A DNA stretch of 64,000 nt from Phycicoccus sp. HDW14 (GTDB lineage Bacteria > Actinomycetota > Actinomycetes > Actinomycetales > Dermatophilaceae), in assembly GCF_011383005.1 (NCBI RefSeq), contig NZ_CP049935.1, positions 620,001-684,000 on the forward strand, in the 5' to 3' direction. The notes beneath the pieces are model-generated. The model ran no database searches, had not been told where the DNA came from, and saw only the letters and a list, made by a program, of their open reading frames with translations. This document shows positions 54,894-64,000 of the stretch, piece after piece (the stretch's first letter is position 1; every line of letters starts with the position of its first letter). Both the position numbers and the translations under genes were made by a program.

Positions 54894-55993
54894 TCAGTCG
54901 GCGGCGTGGTCGAGGGCCGAGGACAGGTCGCGCCAGAGGTCCTCGACGTCCTCGACGCCGACCGAGAGGCGCAGCAGCTCCTCGGGGACCTTGGCCGGCT
55001 CGTTCGGCTGGCGCCGGCGCCGCTCCAGCAGGCTCTCGACCCCTCCGAGGCTCGTCGCGTGCACCCAGAGGCGCGTCGCCGCGGCCACCCGCTCGGCGCC
55101 CTCGCGCCCGCCCGCGACCTCGATGCTGACGATGGCCCCGAGGTCCGGGTAGCGCACGCGCTGCACGGCCGGGTGGCTCTCGAGGCGCGCGGCGAGCTCG
55201 GCGGCGTTCGCGCAGGCCCGCTCGAGCCGCAGGTGGAGGGTGCGCATCCCGCGCAGCGCCAGCCAGGCCTCCATCGGACCGGGGATGCCGCCCTGCAGCT
55301 GCCGGTGCCGGTACAGGCGTGCGTGCAGCGCGCGACCGGCGTCGGTGCGTCCGGTGACGACCGCCCCGAGCAGGACGTCGCTGTGGCCGGCGAGGTACTT
55401 GGTGACCGAGTGGACGACGACGTCGGCGCCGTCGGCCAGCGGCCGCTGCAGCAGCGGCGTGGCGAACGTGTTGTCGACGACGCTCAGCACCCCGTGCTCG
55501 CGGGCCGCCGCGGTGAGGGTGGGCAGGTCGGCCACCTCGAGCAGCGGGTTCGTCGGGGACTCGAGCCACAGCAGGTCGGCACCGGGGAGGGCGGCCACGA
55601 CGGCCGCGGTGTCGGTGAGGTCGACGCGGCGCACGGTCGCGGCGCCGGCGGCCTCGAGGTCGGCGACGGTGGCCATCACGCCGTTGTACGCGGCGTCCGG
55701 GACGACGACGGTGCCGCCGTGGGGCAGGAGCGAGAAGGCGGCCGAGACCGCGGCCATCCCGGAGGCGAGGACGAGCGCGTCGCCGCCCTCGAGGTCGCCG
55801 AGCGCGGTCTCGAGCGCCGTCCACGTCGGGTTGCCCCCCGGCCGTAGCTGACCTCACCGTCGGCGTGGTAGGTCGAGGTGAGGACCAGGGGTGCGCCGAC
55901 CTGGGCGCCGGGCGTCGCCGGCTCGCGTCCGAGCGCCACGAGCCGGGTGGCAGGGGCGAGTTCCTCGGGTCCGTCGGCGGGGAGGTCGGTCAC
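54894..55993 (-). CDS. Cystathionine gamma-synthase/lyase-like PLP enzyme (frame broken at 55834-55839)
   Basis: About 366 residues after repair. Cys/Met-metabolism PLP family: YGRGGNPTWTALETALGDLEGG near 50, ALVLASGMAAVSAAF, LESPTNPLLEVADLPTLTAAAREHG, DNTFATPLLQRPLADGADVVVHSVTKYLAGHSD with the PLP Lys near 205, and GGVESLLERRR. The frame breaks at the six-C run 55834-55839 in the invariant YxRxxNPT motif; one more base restores it. GTG 55993 lies eight bases after a TACGCT -10 on this strand. Synthase versus lyase cannot be told apart here. Divergent from ddl. Confidence 0.85.
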
Positions 55994-56015
55994 GAGCCAC
56001 CAGCGTAGGGGCGGC

Positions 56016-56021
56016 TAGAGT
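56016..56021 (+). promoter_or_regulatory. -10 box of ddl
   Basis: TAGAGT at 56016-56021, eight bases before ATG 56030. The divergent TACGCT box of the PLP enzyme gene is at 56002-56007 on the other strand, so two near-leaderless promoters sit back to back. Confidence 0.45.
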
Positions 56022-56029
56022 CGCGTGCG

Positions 56030-57153
56030 ATGACCGACCGAAACGCCGCCGACAAGATCCGCGTCGCCCTCGTCTTCGGGGCCGATCGTCCGAGCACGCC
56101 GTCTCGTGCGCCACCGCCGCCTCGGTGCTGGAGGCCCTCGACCGCGACCGCTACGACGTGGTCCCCGTGGGCATCGCCAAGGACGGCCACTGGGTGCTCG
56201 CCGCCGACGACCCCGAGCCGCTGCGCCTCGCACCCGGGCACTCCCCGGAGGTCGACGGCGCCGCGGCCAGCGTCATCGTTCCCACCTCGGCCACCGACCG
56301 CACGCTCGTCGTCCACGAGGCCGGGCAGCCGCCGCGCACCCTCGGTGAGGTCGACGTCGTCTTCCCGCTCCTGCACGGCCCGTTCGGCGAGGACGGCACC
56401 ATCCAGGGGCTGCTCGACCTCGCCGACGTCCGTTACGTCGGGTCGGGCGTCACCGCGTCGGCCGTGATGATGGACAAGGCGATGATGAAGACCGTGCTCG
56501 CCGCCGCCGGTCTGCCCATCGGGCCGTACGTCGTCATCACCGACCGCGAGTGGCGCCGTGACCCGGCCGCCGCGATGGAGGCCGTCGGCGCGCTGAGCTT
56601 CCCCGTGTTCGTCAAGCCGGCCCGCGCCGGGTCGAGCATGGGCATCAGCAAGGTCGCGTCGATGGACGGGCTGGAGGCGGCGGTCGAGGCCGCGCGCGAG
56701 CACGACCCGAAGGTCGTCGTCGAGCAGGGCATCGCCGGGCGCGAGATCGAGTGCGGCGTCCTCGAGGGCCACGGCACCGACGCCCCGCGCACGAGCGAGC
56801 TGGGGGAGTGCGTCGTCGTGCAGAACCACGAGTTCTACGACTTCGAGGCCAAGTACCTCGCGGCCGACGACGTGCGGCTCGAGGCCCCGGCCGACGTGCC
56901 GACCCTCGTGGCGGAGCGGATCCGGTCGATGGCGGCGACGGCGTTCGAGGCCGCGGGGTGCGAGGGCCTGGCCCGGGTCGACTTCTTCCTCACCGACGGC
57001 GGCGACGTGCTCGTCAACGAGGTGAACACGATGCCCGGCTTCACGCCGAGCTCGATGTACCCGCGAATGTGGGCCGCGACCGGGGTCACCTACCCCCAGC
57101 TCATCGACGAGCTCGTCGCCCTGGCGCTGGAACGTCGCACCGGCCTGCGCTGA
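56030..57153 (+). CDS. ddl: D-alanine--D-alanine ligase (frame broken at 56078-56081)
   Basis: ATP-grasp enzyme making the D-Ala-D-Ala end of peptidoglycan precursors. About 374 residues after repair. VALVFGGRSSEHAVSCATAASVLEAL at the start, FPLLHGPFGEDGTIQGLLDLADVRYVGSGV near 110, MDKAMMKTVLAAAGLP, FVKPARAGSSMGISKV near 200, EIECGVL and FFLTDGGDVLVNEVNTMPGFTPSSMYP near 325. The frame changes at the four-G run 56078-56081 in the GGRSSEH motif; one more G restores it. The Phe/Tyr-type YFD..AKY region reads HEFYDFEAKYLA, typical for D-Ala specificity. Confidence 0.93.
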
Positions 57154-57181
57154 CGCGGCGTCGGTGGCCGCGGTCCGGTCC

Positions 57182-57217
57182 CCGGCGAAACCGGTGCCAT
57201 GACCCCGGTTTCGCCGG
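57182..57217. repeat. REP-like palindromic element, copy 2
   Basis: Perfect 13-bp arms (57182-57194 with 57205-57217) around the loop TGCCATGACC, identical to the loop of the copy at 36322-36357. Lies 28 bases after ddl and could act as its terminator. Confidence 0.55.
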
Positions 57218-57555
57218 CCGTCTCGGCGCGGGTCTGCCCGTCCCTGCGCGAGGCCGCGGAGTCGCCCGACGCGCCGTACTTCTACGAGGGGCTGCTCATG
57301 TTCGCCCACCGCAGCAGTGACTTCGGGACCGACAGGTGGCGGGCCGAGCGAGATGTGGCGATGAGGGCCGGGAGAGAGATCTCCTACTGCGGCCGACCGG
57401 CGCAGCCACCATCAGCCGACCGCTGAGGAGGGACCGGGGACGGACGGCGCCGAGCGGACGGACAGGCAGGGCCGGGCGACCGGGTGCCTGGCATGCGTGC
57501 CGGGGGTACGGGATCGGCCTTCTGCCGGTCGCTGTGGCCGTGGTCGGAACCTCGG
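57218..57555. other. Intergenic stretch with no supported gene
   Basis: About 340 bases between the REP-like element and the DUF3515 gene. A short open frame from 57199 (75 codons) starts inside the repeat loop and shows no ribosome site or known motif; it is not called. Confidence 0.4.
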
Positions 57556-58023
57556 TCAGCGGCACTGGAGGCCGTTGCGGGGCAGCGACTTCGCGATCGC
57601 CCCGAACGCCGGCAGGAGCAACGGCGCGGGGTCGTAGTCGCTGGGCACGAGCACCTCGACGGCAGGGTCGGTGCCGAACGAGGTGAACCGCGTGCCGTCC
57701 GAGAGCTCCTGCGGGATCCAGCCGACGCCGTCGACGTCGACGCACTCGGTGTCAGTGGGCCCGAGCGCGGCCACACCGCAGCGCGCGACGACGGCCGGGT
57801 CACCCCACGCCGCGACGGCGGCGTCGTTGGGGGAGGTGTCGCGGCGCTCCATCCCGCTGACCGTGCGCGGCCACGCGGCCGACGCGCAGGCGGGGGCGTC
57901 GCCGCCACCCGGGACGGACACCTCGACGGCCGAGGAGCATCCCGACAGCACGACGGCGGCAACGCCGAGCGCTGCCGCCGTCGGGCGGAGTCGGAGGGGG
58001 GTCAGACGTGGACCACCGTGCAC
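57556..58023 (-). CDS. DUF3515 family lipoprotein
   Basis: 155 residues. Signal peptide PTAAALGVAAVVLSGC with lipobox LSGC near 26, then GDAPACASAAWPRTVSGMERRDTSP, AAWGDPAVVARCGVAALGPTDTECVDVDGVGWIPQEL and ending in FGAIAKSLPRN. The WGDPAIVLRCGV-like motif defines DUF3515, a conserved actinobacterial secreted lipoprotein between ddl and thiL. GTG 58023 overlaps the Lrp-like stop by 22 bases. Confidence 0.75.
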   Translation of the reverse strand: MHGGPRLTPLRLRPTAAALGVAAVVLSGCSSAVEVSVPGGGDAPACASAAWPRTVSGMERRDTSPNDAAVAAWGDPAVVARCGVAALGPTDTECVDVDGVGWIPQELSDGTRFTSFGTDPAVEVLVPSDYDPAPLLLPAFGAIAKSLPRNGLQCR

Positions 58024-58235
58024 GTGAGCGTCCGGGTGATGCCCTCGGTGTCCTGGATCCGGGAGATGACGAGCTTGCCCAGCTCGTCGACCGTGGAGGC
58101 CTCGACACGCGCGATGACGTCGTAGGGGCCGGTGACGTCCTCGGCGAGGACCACGCCCTCGATGTCGGCGATCGTCGCGGCCACGGCCGCAGCGCGACCG
58201 ACGTCGGTCTGGATCAGGATGTAGGCCTGGACCAC
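58002..58235 (-). CDS. Stand-alone Lrp/AsnC ligand-binding domain protein
   Basis: 77 residues. VQAYILIQTDVGRAAAVAATIADIEGVVLAEDVTGPYDVIARVEASTVDELGKLVISRIQDTEGITRTLTCTVVHV is a complete RAM/AsnC effector domain (YDvi...v dxxeL..lV...i....GV..T.T) without a DNA-binding helix. Such proteins form dimers or larger rings that may sense amino acids. GTG 58235 has GGTGGAG just upstream. Confidence 0.85.
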   Translation of the reverse strand: MVQAYILIQTDVGRAAAVAATIADIEGVVLAEDVTGPYDVIARVEASTVDELGKLVISRIQDTEGITRTLTCTVVHV

Positions 58236-58376
58236 TGCTCTCCACCTTGTCGTCGGGTCGACGGGTCGTCGGTGACTCCGCCGGTGCACCCCCTCCTGGT
58301 GGGGAGGGGTGCACGGCAGACGCTACCGTGCCGGTGGTCCGGACGACACCGCGGGGAAGCCCGGGGAGGAGGAGCG

Positions 58377-59369
58377 ATGGAACGCCTGCGCGATCTCGAC
58401 GAGTCGCGGCTGCTCACCCGGCTGTTCCCGCTCTACGACACCGCGGTCCCGCGCGCCTGGGGGTCGGTGCCGGTCGGGCCGGGTGACGACGCGGCCGTCG
58501 TCGGCGCCCCCTCGGGCTCGGTCGTCGCCACGACCGACGGGATGGTCCGTGGTCGCGACTGGCGCGACGACTGGTCGAGCGGGCACGACGTCGGCGTCAA
58601 GGTCGCCGTCCAGAACCTCGCCGACGTCGCGGCGATGGGCGCCGAGCCCACGGCACTGCTCGTCTCGCTCGTCGCCGACCCGGACACCGAGGTCTCGTGG
58701 GCCCTCGACCTGGCTCGCGGCATCGCCTCGGTGGCCGCTCAGGCGGGGGCGCCGGTGGTCGGCGGTGACCTGTCGTCCGGGCCGGCAGGGGTGCTCGTCG
58801 TCACCGTCACGGCGCTCGGTGACCTGCGCGGACGCCGGCCGGTGCTGCGGTCCGGGGCGCAGGTGGGGGACCTCGTCGCCGTATGCGGCTCGCTGGGGCG
58901 CTCCGGGGCGGGACTGGCGCTCCTGCAGGCCGGGGCGCTGCCCGGCGACGACCCGCTCGTGCGGGCCCACCTCGCGCCGAGGCCGCCCTGGGAGTCCGGG
59001 CCGGTGGCCTCCGACGCGGGCGCCACGGCGCTCGTCGACGTGTCCGACGGGCTGGTCACCGACCTCGGCCGGGTCGCCCGGGCGTCCGGGGTCGCCGTCG
59101 ACCTCGACGGCCGGGTGCTGCGCGAGCGCTTCGCGGCCGGGGCGCTCACCGCTGCGCTCGGCACGACCGAGGCCCTGCGCCAGGTGCTGGCCGGGGGCGA
59201 GGAGCACTCGCTCGTGGGCTGCTTCCCGGCGGGGACGCGGCTGGAGGCGCTCGCGGGGGAGCCGTGGGTCGTCATCGGGCGGGTCGGCGAGGTCGGGCCG
59301 GCCGGGCCGCGGGTCACCGTCGACGGGGTTGTGCCGGATGCCCGCGGCTGGGACCACTTCGCCGGCTGA
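58377..59369 (+). CDS. thiL: Thiamine-monophosphate kinase
   Basis: 330 residues. Phosphorylates thiamine phosphate to the diphosphate cofactor (needed by IlvB here). PGDDAAVVG near 35, DWSSGHDVGVKVAVQNLADVAAMGAEP near 65, VGGDLSSGPAGVLVVTVTALG near 120, and VDVSDGLVTDLGRVARASGV near 222. ATG 58377 follows GGGGAGGAGG. Upstream of rpmB in the conserved actinobacterial order. Confidence 0.93.
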   Translation: MERLRDLDESRLLTRLFPLYDTAVPRAWGSVPVGPGDDAAVVGAPSGSVVATTDGMVRGRDWRDDWSSGHDVGVKVAVQNLADVAAMGAEPTALLVSLVADPDTEVSWALDLARGIASVAAQAGAPVVGGDLSSGPAGVLVVTVTALGDLRGRRPVLRSGAQVGDLVAVCGSLGRSGAGLALLQAGALPGDDPLVRAHLAPRPPWESGPVASDAGATALVDVSDGLVTDLGRVARASGVAVDLDGRVLRERFAAGALTAALGTTEALRQVLAGGEEHSLVGCFPAGTRLEALAGEPWVVIGRVGEVGPAGPRVTVDGVVPDARGWDHFAG

Positions 59370-59498
59370 CCTGCCCCGCTCCGGGGGTCCGGGTGCGACC
59401 GGGGGCGCAGCCGCGCATCTCGCCGGGAGCCTGGGGGATGTCGCCGCCTCTGGTCGGCGGATGCCGCACACGGTCCGACGGGGCTCGGCCGCGGATGG

Positions 59499-59539
59499 CC
59501 CGGACGTGCGGAGCTACGGACGACCCCCGGACGTGCGGA
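59499..59539. repeat. Short direct repeat CCCGGACGTGCGGA
   Basis: The 14-mer occurs at 59499-59512 and 59526-59539, 27 bases apart, in the gap between thiL and rpmB; the second copy runs into the terminator stem. Role unknown. Confidence 0.4.
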
Positions 59540-59574
59540 ACGGGCGGCCTCCACGAGGGAGGCCGCCCGTTCCG
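59536..59574. terminator. Bidirectional terminator between thiL and rpmB
   Basis: Perfect 17-bp stem (59536-59552 with 59558-59574) with a five-base loop, 18 bases past the convergent rpmB stop. Confidence 0.75.
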
Positions 59575-59592
59575 GGGTGCGTCAGGTCCGGG

Positions 59593-59787
59593 TCAGCGCT
59601 TGACCTTGCCGGCCTTGAGGCACGAGGTGCAGACATTGAGCCGCTTCGGGGTCACACCGGCCTCGCCGACCAGAGCCTTGACCCGCTGGATGTTCGGGTT
59701 CCAGCGGCGCTTGGTGCGGCGGTGCGAGTGCGAGATGTTGTGCCCGAAACCGGGGCCCTTGCCGCAGACGTCGCAGGTGGCAGCCAC
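59593..59787 (-). CDS. rpmB: 50S ribosomal protein L28
   Basis: 64 residues. [35 protein letters not shown] and [15 protein letters not shown] contain two CxxC pairs, so this is the zinc-binding (C+) form of L28. GTG 59787 follows CAGGAGATC. Confidence 0.96.
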   Translation of the reverse strand: MAATCDVCGKGPGFGHNISHSHRRTKRRWNPNIQRVKALVGEAGVTPKRLNVCTSCLKAGKVKR

Positions 59788-59922
59788 GGGTGATCTCCTG
59801 TGCAGTACTGGTCGAGTGGTCCGTCGGCGCAGCGCTCGGTGGCGCACGCCCAACCGGGCAAGCGTAGCCGAGCGTCACCCGCCGCACCAAAACGGCTCCG
59901 CGGTGGCGACGGGGGTCCCCGT

Positions 59923-59928
59923 TACCCT
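59923..59928 (+). promoter_or_regulatory. Leaderless -10 box of the DAK2 gene
   Basis: TACCCT at 59923-59928 ends six bases before GTG 59935. Confidence 0.45.
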
Positions 59929-59934
59929 GACCTC

Positions 59935-61598
59935 GTGCCAGACGTGTTCACCGCCGACGACGCCCGGCACTGGGCCCTCCTCACCCGGGCGGCGCTCGCC
60001 GCGCGCCGTACCGAGATCGACGAGCTCAACGTCTTCCCGGTGCCCGACGGCGACACGGGCACCAACCTCTACCTCACCCTCGACGGCGCCATCGACGACG
60101 TCGTCGCGACGCACGGTGCCCGCGGGGTGCTGGGGACCGCCGACCTCGTCGAGGAGTGCCGCACGCTGCGCCGGGCCATCCTCATGTCGGCGCGGGGCAA
60201 CTCCGGGGTCATCCTCAGCCAGGTCGTCGGCGGCCTCTGCGACGTCGTCGTCGAGCAGGAGGCGGCCGAGGTCGACGCCGCCCTCCTCGTCGAGTGCCTC
60301 GAGCGCGGCGCCGCCAAGGCCCGGGCCAGCGTCGCGCACCCGCAGGAGGGGACGATGCTCACCGTCGCCGACGCCGCGGCCGCGGGGGCCCGCGCGGCGG
60401 GGGACGCCGGCGGAGCGCTGGCCGAGGTGTCGGCGGCAGCCGTCGAGGCCGCCACCGCGGCGCTGGCCCGCACCCCCGAACAGCTCCCCGCGCTCGCCCG
60501 GGCCGGGGTCGTCGACGCCGGTGGCGCCGGGTGCGTCCTGCTCCTCGAGGCCCTGCACCGTGTCGTCACCGGCGCCTGGACCGCCTCCGACGACCGGCTC
60601 CTCACCACGGCCGAGGACCTCGGCCGCCCCGAGTGGCACGCCGCCGCCGGTGCCGGCCAGACGGCCGCCGGGGCCGACGACGACGCCACCGACGGCCCGG
60701 CCTTCGAGGTGATGTACCTCCTCACCGACACCGACGGCGAGGCGGTCGCGACCCTGACGACGGCCCTGGACCGGCTCGGCGACTCCCTGCTCGTCGTCGG
60801 TGGGCCCGACCTGTGGAACGTCCACGTGCACGTCGACGACGCCGGCGCCGCGGTCGAGGCCGGCATCGCCGCCGGTCGCCCCGAGCGCATCCGCATCACC
60901 CACCTGCCGAGCCAGGTCGCCGCGCGCGAGGAGGTCGTCCCCGTCGGGGTCGTCGCCGGTGCGTCGGGCCCCGGCGTGGCCACGCTGCTGCAGGAGGCGG
61001 GGGCGGTCGCCGTGCCGTTCGGCCCCGGGCGGCGCATCTCGGCCAGCCAGCTGCTCGACGCCGCCCGCCGCACCGGCGCCTCGGCGGTCGTCGTCCTGCC
61101 CGCCGACCCCGACGGCCTCATGGCGGCCGAGGTCGCGCGCGAGGCGGCGGCCGGCGACGGGCTCGAGGTCCACGTCGTCCCCGCCCGCACCACCGTCCAG
61201 GCGCTCGCGGCCCTGGCCGTCCTCGACCCCGAGCGCACCGTCCACGCCAACGTCGTCGCGATGACGGGGCCGCGGTCTCGACCCGCCACGGCGCGGTCAC
61301 CGTCGCGACCAAGGAGGCGCTCACCTGGGCCGGTGTCTGCCACCCCGGCGACGTCCTCGGCATCGTCGACGGAGACGTCGCCTTCCTCGGCTCCGACCTC
61401 GCCGACTCCGCGCGCGACGTCCTCGAGCGGCTGCTGTCGGCCGGCGGCGAGCTGGTCACGCTCGTCACCGGCGAGGACGCCGACCCCGGTCTTGCCGAGC
61501 GCATCTCGGGCGCCCTGGGCCGCGAGCGCCCGGAGGTCGAGGTCGTCGTCATCGACGGCGGCCAGCCCGTGTACCCGCTGCTCATCGGGGTGGAGTGA
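59935..61598 (+). CDS. DAK2/FakA-like fatty-acid kinase subunit (frame broken at 61266-61269)
   Basis: About 554 residues after repair. The N-terminal DhaL domain has DELNVFPVPDGDTGTNLYLTLDGA near 25 with the metal Asp cluster, SARGNSGVILSQVVGGL near 85 and GVVDAGGAGCVLLLEAL near 195; a DegV/FakA-type middle and C-terminal part follow (FEVMYLLTD, PVGVVAGASGPGVATLL, AVSTRHGAVTVATKEALTWAG). These proteins bind ATP and phosphorylate fatty acids held by FakB. The frame shifts at the four-G run 61266-61269; one more G restores MTGAAVSTRHG. Stop overlaps recG start as GTGA. Confidence 0.85.
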
Positions 61599-63767
61599 AC
61601 GTGGCCACCGAGGCCAGCAAGCTCAAGCCGATCATCGCCGCGGCCGCGGACAAGTTCGCCAAGCACCGCGACATCCACACGGTCGGCGACCTGCTGGCCT
61701 TCTGGCCGCGCCGCTACCGCAGCCGGGAGGCCGACCTCGGGGCGGTGACGCCGGGGGAGTTCCTCGTCGGCGTCGCCGAGGTGAAGTCGGCGCACACCCG
61801 CCCGATGCAGAAGCGCCGCGGCACGATGCTCGAGGTGGTCATCACCGACGGCCGCCACGACATCGACATCACCTTCTTCAAGGCCTGGGGCCACGAGCGG
61901 GCCCTCGTCCCCGGCGCCCGGGGCATCTTCGCCGGCACGGTCGGCAGCTACCGCGGCCGCAACCAGCTGACCCACCCGGGCTACACGATGCTCGACGACT
62001 TCGACGCCGGCGACCGGCGCGACCTCATCCCGATCTACCGCTCCGTCGGCTCCCTGCACACCTGGACGGTCACCGAGTCGGTGCGGCGGGTGCTCGACGT
62101 CCTCGACGACGTCCCCGACGCCCTGCCCGAGGAGGTGCGCACGCGGCGGAACCTCGTCTCGCGCACCGACGCCCTGCGGGGCATCCACGGCCCCGACACC
62201 CTCGAGCAGGTGGCCGCCGCCCAGCAGCGGCTGCGCTACGAGGAGGCGTTCGTCCTCCAGGCCACCCTCGCCCAGCGCCGCCGCGCGTCGGCGGGCACCG
62301 CCACCCGGGCCCGCCCCGGACGTCCCGACGGGCTGCTCGCCGCCTTCGACGAGCGGCTGCCGTTCTCGCTCACCGCCGGCCAGCTCGAGGTCGGCGCGAC
62401 CATCGAGGAGGAGATGTCGCGCGAGCTGCCGATGCACCGGCTGCTCCAGGGCGAGGTCGGCTCGGGCAAGACGGTCGTCGCGCTGCGCGCGATGCTGCGA
62501 GCCGTCGACTCCGGCGGCCAGGCGGCGCTGCTCGCGCCCACCGAGGTGCTCGCCGCGCAGCACCTGCGCACCATCACCCGGATGCTCGGCGACCTCGCCG
62601 AGGGCGGGATGCTGGGCGGCGCCGAGCAGGCCACCCGGGTGGTCCTGCTCACCGGCAGCCAGTCCACCGCCGAGCGCCGCAGGGCCCTCCTCGACGTCGT
62701 GAGCGGCGACGCGGGCATCGTCGTCGGCACACACGCCCTGCTCCAGGAGAACGTCGACTTCCTCGACCTCGCGCTCGTCGTCGTCGACGAGCAGCACCGC
62801 TTCGGGGTCGAGCAGCGGGACGCGTTGCGCGGCAAGGGCGCCACTCCGCCGCACGTGCTGGTCATGACCGCCACGCCCATCCCGCGCACCGTGGCGATGA
62901 CCGTCTTCGGCGACCTCGAGACCTCGACGCTGCGCGAGCTGCCCGCCGGCCGGGCGCCCATCACCACCCACGTCGTGCCCGAGCAGGCGCCGGGTGGATG
63001 GCGCGCACCTGGGCCCGGATCGCCGAGGAGGTGCGCGCGGGGCGGCAGGCCTACGTCGTCTGCCCGCGGATCGGCGACGACGACGCCGCCGACGAGGGCG
63101 CGATGATCACCACCGAGGCCGAGTCGGAGGGCGACGAGGCGCCGGTGCCGCCCAGGCCGCTCAAGAGCGTCACGGCGGTGTCCGCCGAGCTCGCCGAGGA
63201 GCCTTCTCTCGCAGGCCTGTCCGTCGAGGTGCTGCACGGCCGGATGCCGCCGGAGGAGAAGGACGCGGTGATGGGGCGTTTCCAGCGCGGTGAGACCGAC
63301 GTCCTCGTCTCCACCACGGTCGTCGAGGTCGGGGTCGACGTGCCCAACGCCAGCGTCATGGTGGTCATGGACGCCGACCGCTTCGGCGTCAGCCAGCTGC
63401 ACCAGCTGCGCGGTCGCATTGGCCGCGGTGGCTTCCCGGGCTCTGCCTCCTCGTCACCGGCACCGACGCCGAGCCCGCCCTGACACGGCTGGCGGCCGTC
63501 GCCGGCACCACCGACGGCTTCGAGCTCGCGCGCCTCGACCTCTCCCAGCGCCGCGAGGGCGACATCCTCGGGGCGGCCCAGCACGGCCGCCGCACGCACC
63601 TGGAGTTCCTCCGGATCCTCGAGCACGAGGACGTCATCGAGGCGGCCCGCGAGGACGCCTTCGCGATCGTGGACGCCGACCCGGACCTCGCCGACCACCC
63701 GGTGCTCGCCGAGGCGGTCCGGGCTCGGGTCGACGCCGAGCAGGCCGCCTACCTGGAGCGCGGATGA
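61595..63767 (+). CDS. recG: ATP-dependent DNA helicase RecG (frame broken at 62992-62994 and 63438-63440)
   Basis: About 724 residues after repair. Wedge/OB domain at 1-200 ([34 protein letters not shown]); SF2 helicase motifs: [18 protein letters not shown] near 285, [14 protein letters not shown] near 398, [49 protein letters not shown] and [17 protein letters not shown]. It rescues stalled replication forks and Holliday junctions. The frame changes at two three-G runs where the family motif needs four ([23 protein letters not shown]). GTG 61595 overlaps the DAK2 stop; its stop overlaps rsmD. Confidence 0.93.
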
Positions 63768-64000
63768 CGCGGATCATCGCCGGCACGCACGGGGGTCGCA
63801 CCCTGCGCACGCCGCCCGGCTCGGGCACCCGTCCGACGAGAGACCGGGTCCGCGAGGCGCTCTTCTCGGCTCTCGACGCCCGGGACGCGGTGCGGGGCAG
63901 CCACGTCCTCGACCTGTACGCCGGCTCGGGCGCGCTCGGGCTGGAGGCGATGAGCCGCGGCGCGCGCTCGGCGGTGCTCGTCGAGTCCGACCGGCGCGCG
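63764..64000 (+). CDS. rsmD: 16S rRNA (guanine966-N2)-methyltransferase, N-terminal part
   Basis: Runs off the window. 79 residues visible: [34 protein letters not shown] at the start and the SAM-binding [20 protein letters not shown] near 46. ATG 63764 overlaps the recG stop (ATGA), the usual order in this phylum. Confidence 0.92.
   Translation, partial: MTRIIAGTHGGRTLRTPPGSGTRPTRDRVREALFSALDARDAVRGSHVLDLYAGSGALGLEAMSRGARSAVLVESDRRA

Noticed and set aside
57199-57426. 75-codon ORF after ddl
   Set aside because: Starts inside the loop of the REP-like palindrome, has no ribosome site, no recognisable domain and no operon context.
61118-62971. 617-codon open frame antisense to the DAK2 and recG genes
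   Set aside because: No motifs; the composition mirrors third-codon GC bias of the sense genes.

Overview
The window is very GC-rich, gene-dense DNA from an actinomycete. The gene content (NdgR-leuCD, HU with a lysine-rich tail, cofC, CysM-like synthase, DUF222/HNH nuclease, ddl-DUF3515-Lrp-thiL-rpmB-DAK2-recG-rsmD order, very frequent GTG starts, leaderless promoters) fits Actinomycetota, probably Micrococcales and perhaps an Intrasporangiaceae-like genus; the genus is inference only.

Layout. 0-5 kb: TspO tail, ilvD, an ABC exporter pair, a FUSC-like membrane protein. 5.2-11.3 kb: attenuator-controlled ilvBNC, a VTT/DedA membrane protein, serA. 12-14.7 kb: a second branched-chain leader peptide, a 31-codon small ORF with two strong hairpins, leuB, ilvE. 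14.8-25.2 kb: a two-operon amine-utilisation cluster (APC permease, choline-kinase-like protein, FAD oxidoreductase-GcvT fusion; then GntR/FadR regulator, glutamine-synthetase-like ligase, aldehyde dehydrogenase, SDR, PuuD-like amidase) tied together by the same operator sequence. 25-29.7 kb: an unrecognised 562-residue membrane protein, a MarR regulator divergent from a kinase-like protein, an NAPE-PLD-like hydrolase. 29.7-34 kb: a third branched-chain attenuator and cimA, an MHS transporter, cysM. 34-43.8 kb: small accessory genes, a DUF222-HNH protein, SGNH lipoprotein hydrolase and various singletons. 43.9-49 kb: gltX, HAD phosphatase, tRNA-Gln, tRNA-Glu, MerR with a long dyad operator, a stand-alone CysG-like domain, NdgR. 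49-57 kb: leuCD, HU, cofC, plsC-gpsA, a PLP trans-sulfuration enzyme, ddl. 57.5-64 kb: DUF3515, Lrp-like, thiL, rpmB, DAK2 kinase subunit, recG, start of rsmD.

The window carries most of branched-chain amino-acid biosynthesis: ilvD, ilvBNC, leuB, ilvE, cimA and leuCD (leuA is not here). Three separate peptide-leader attenuators (at ilvB, leuB and cimA) plus NdgR at leuCD imply coordinated control by charged Leu/Val/Ile tRNA levels. CimA offers a threonine-independent entry to isoleucine.

An important caveat: at least 14 places inside otherwise intact genes (ilvB, gltX, leuC, ddl, recG twice and others) have lost exactly one base from a run of G or C. They look like homopolymer under-calls, not real mutations, so these genes are annotated here as single intact CDS across the shift. 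No insertion sequence, prophage or CRISPR array was seen.
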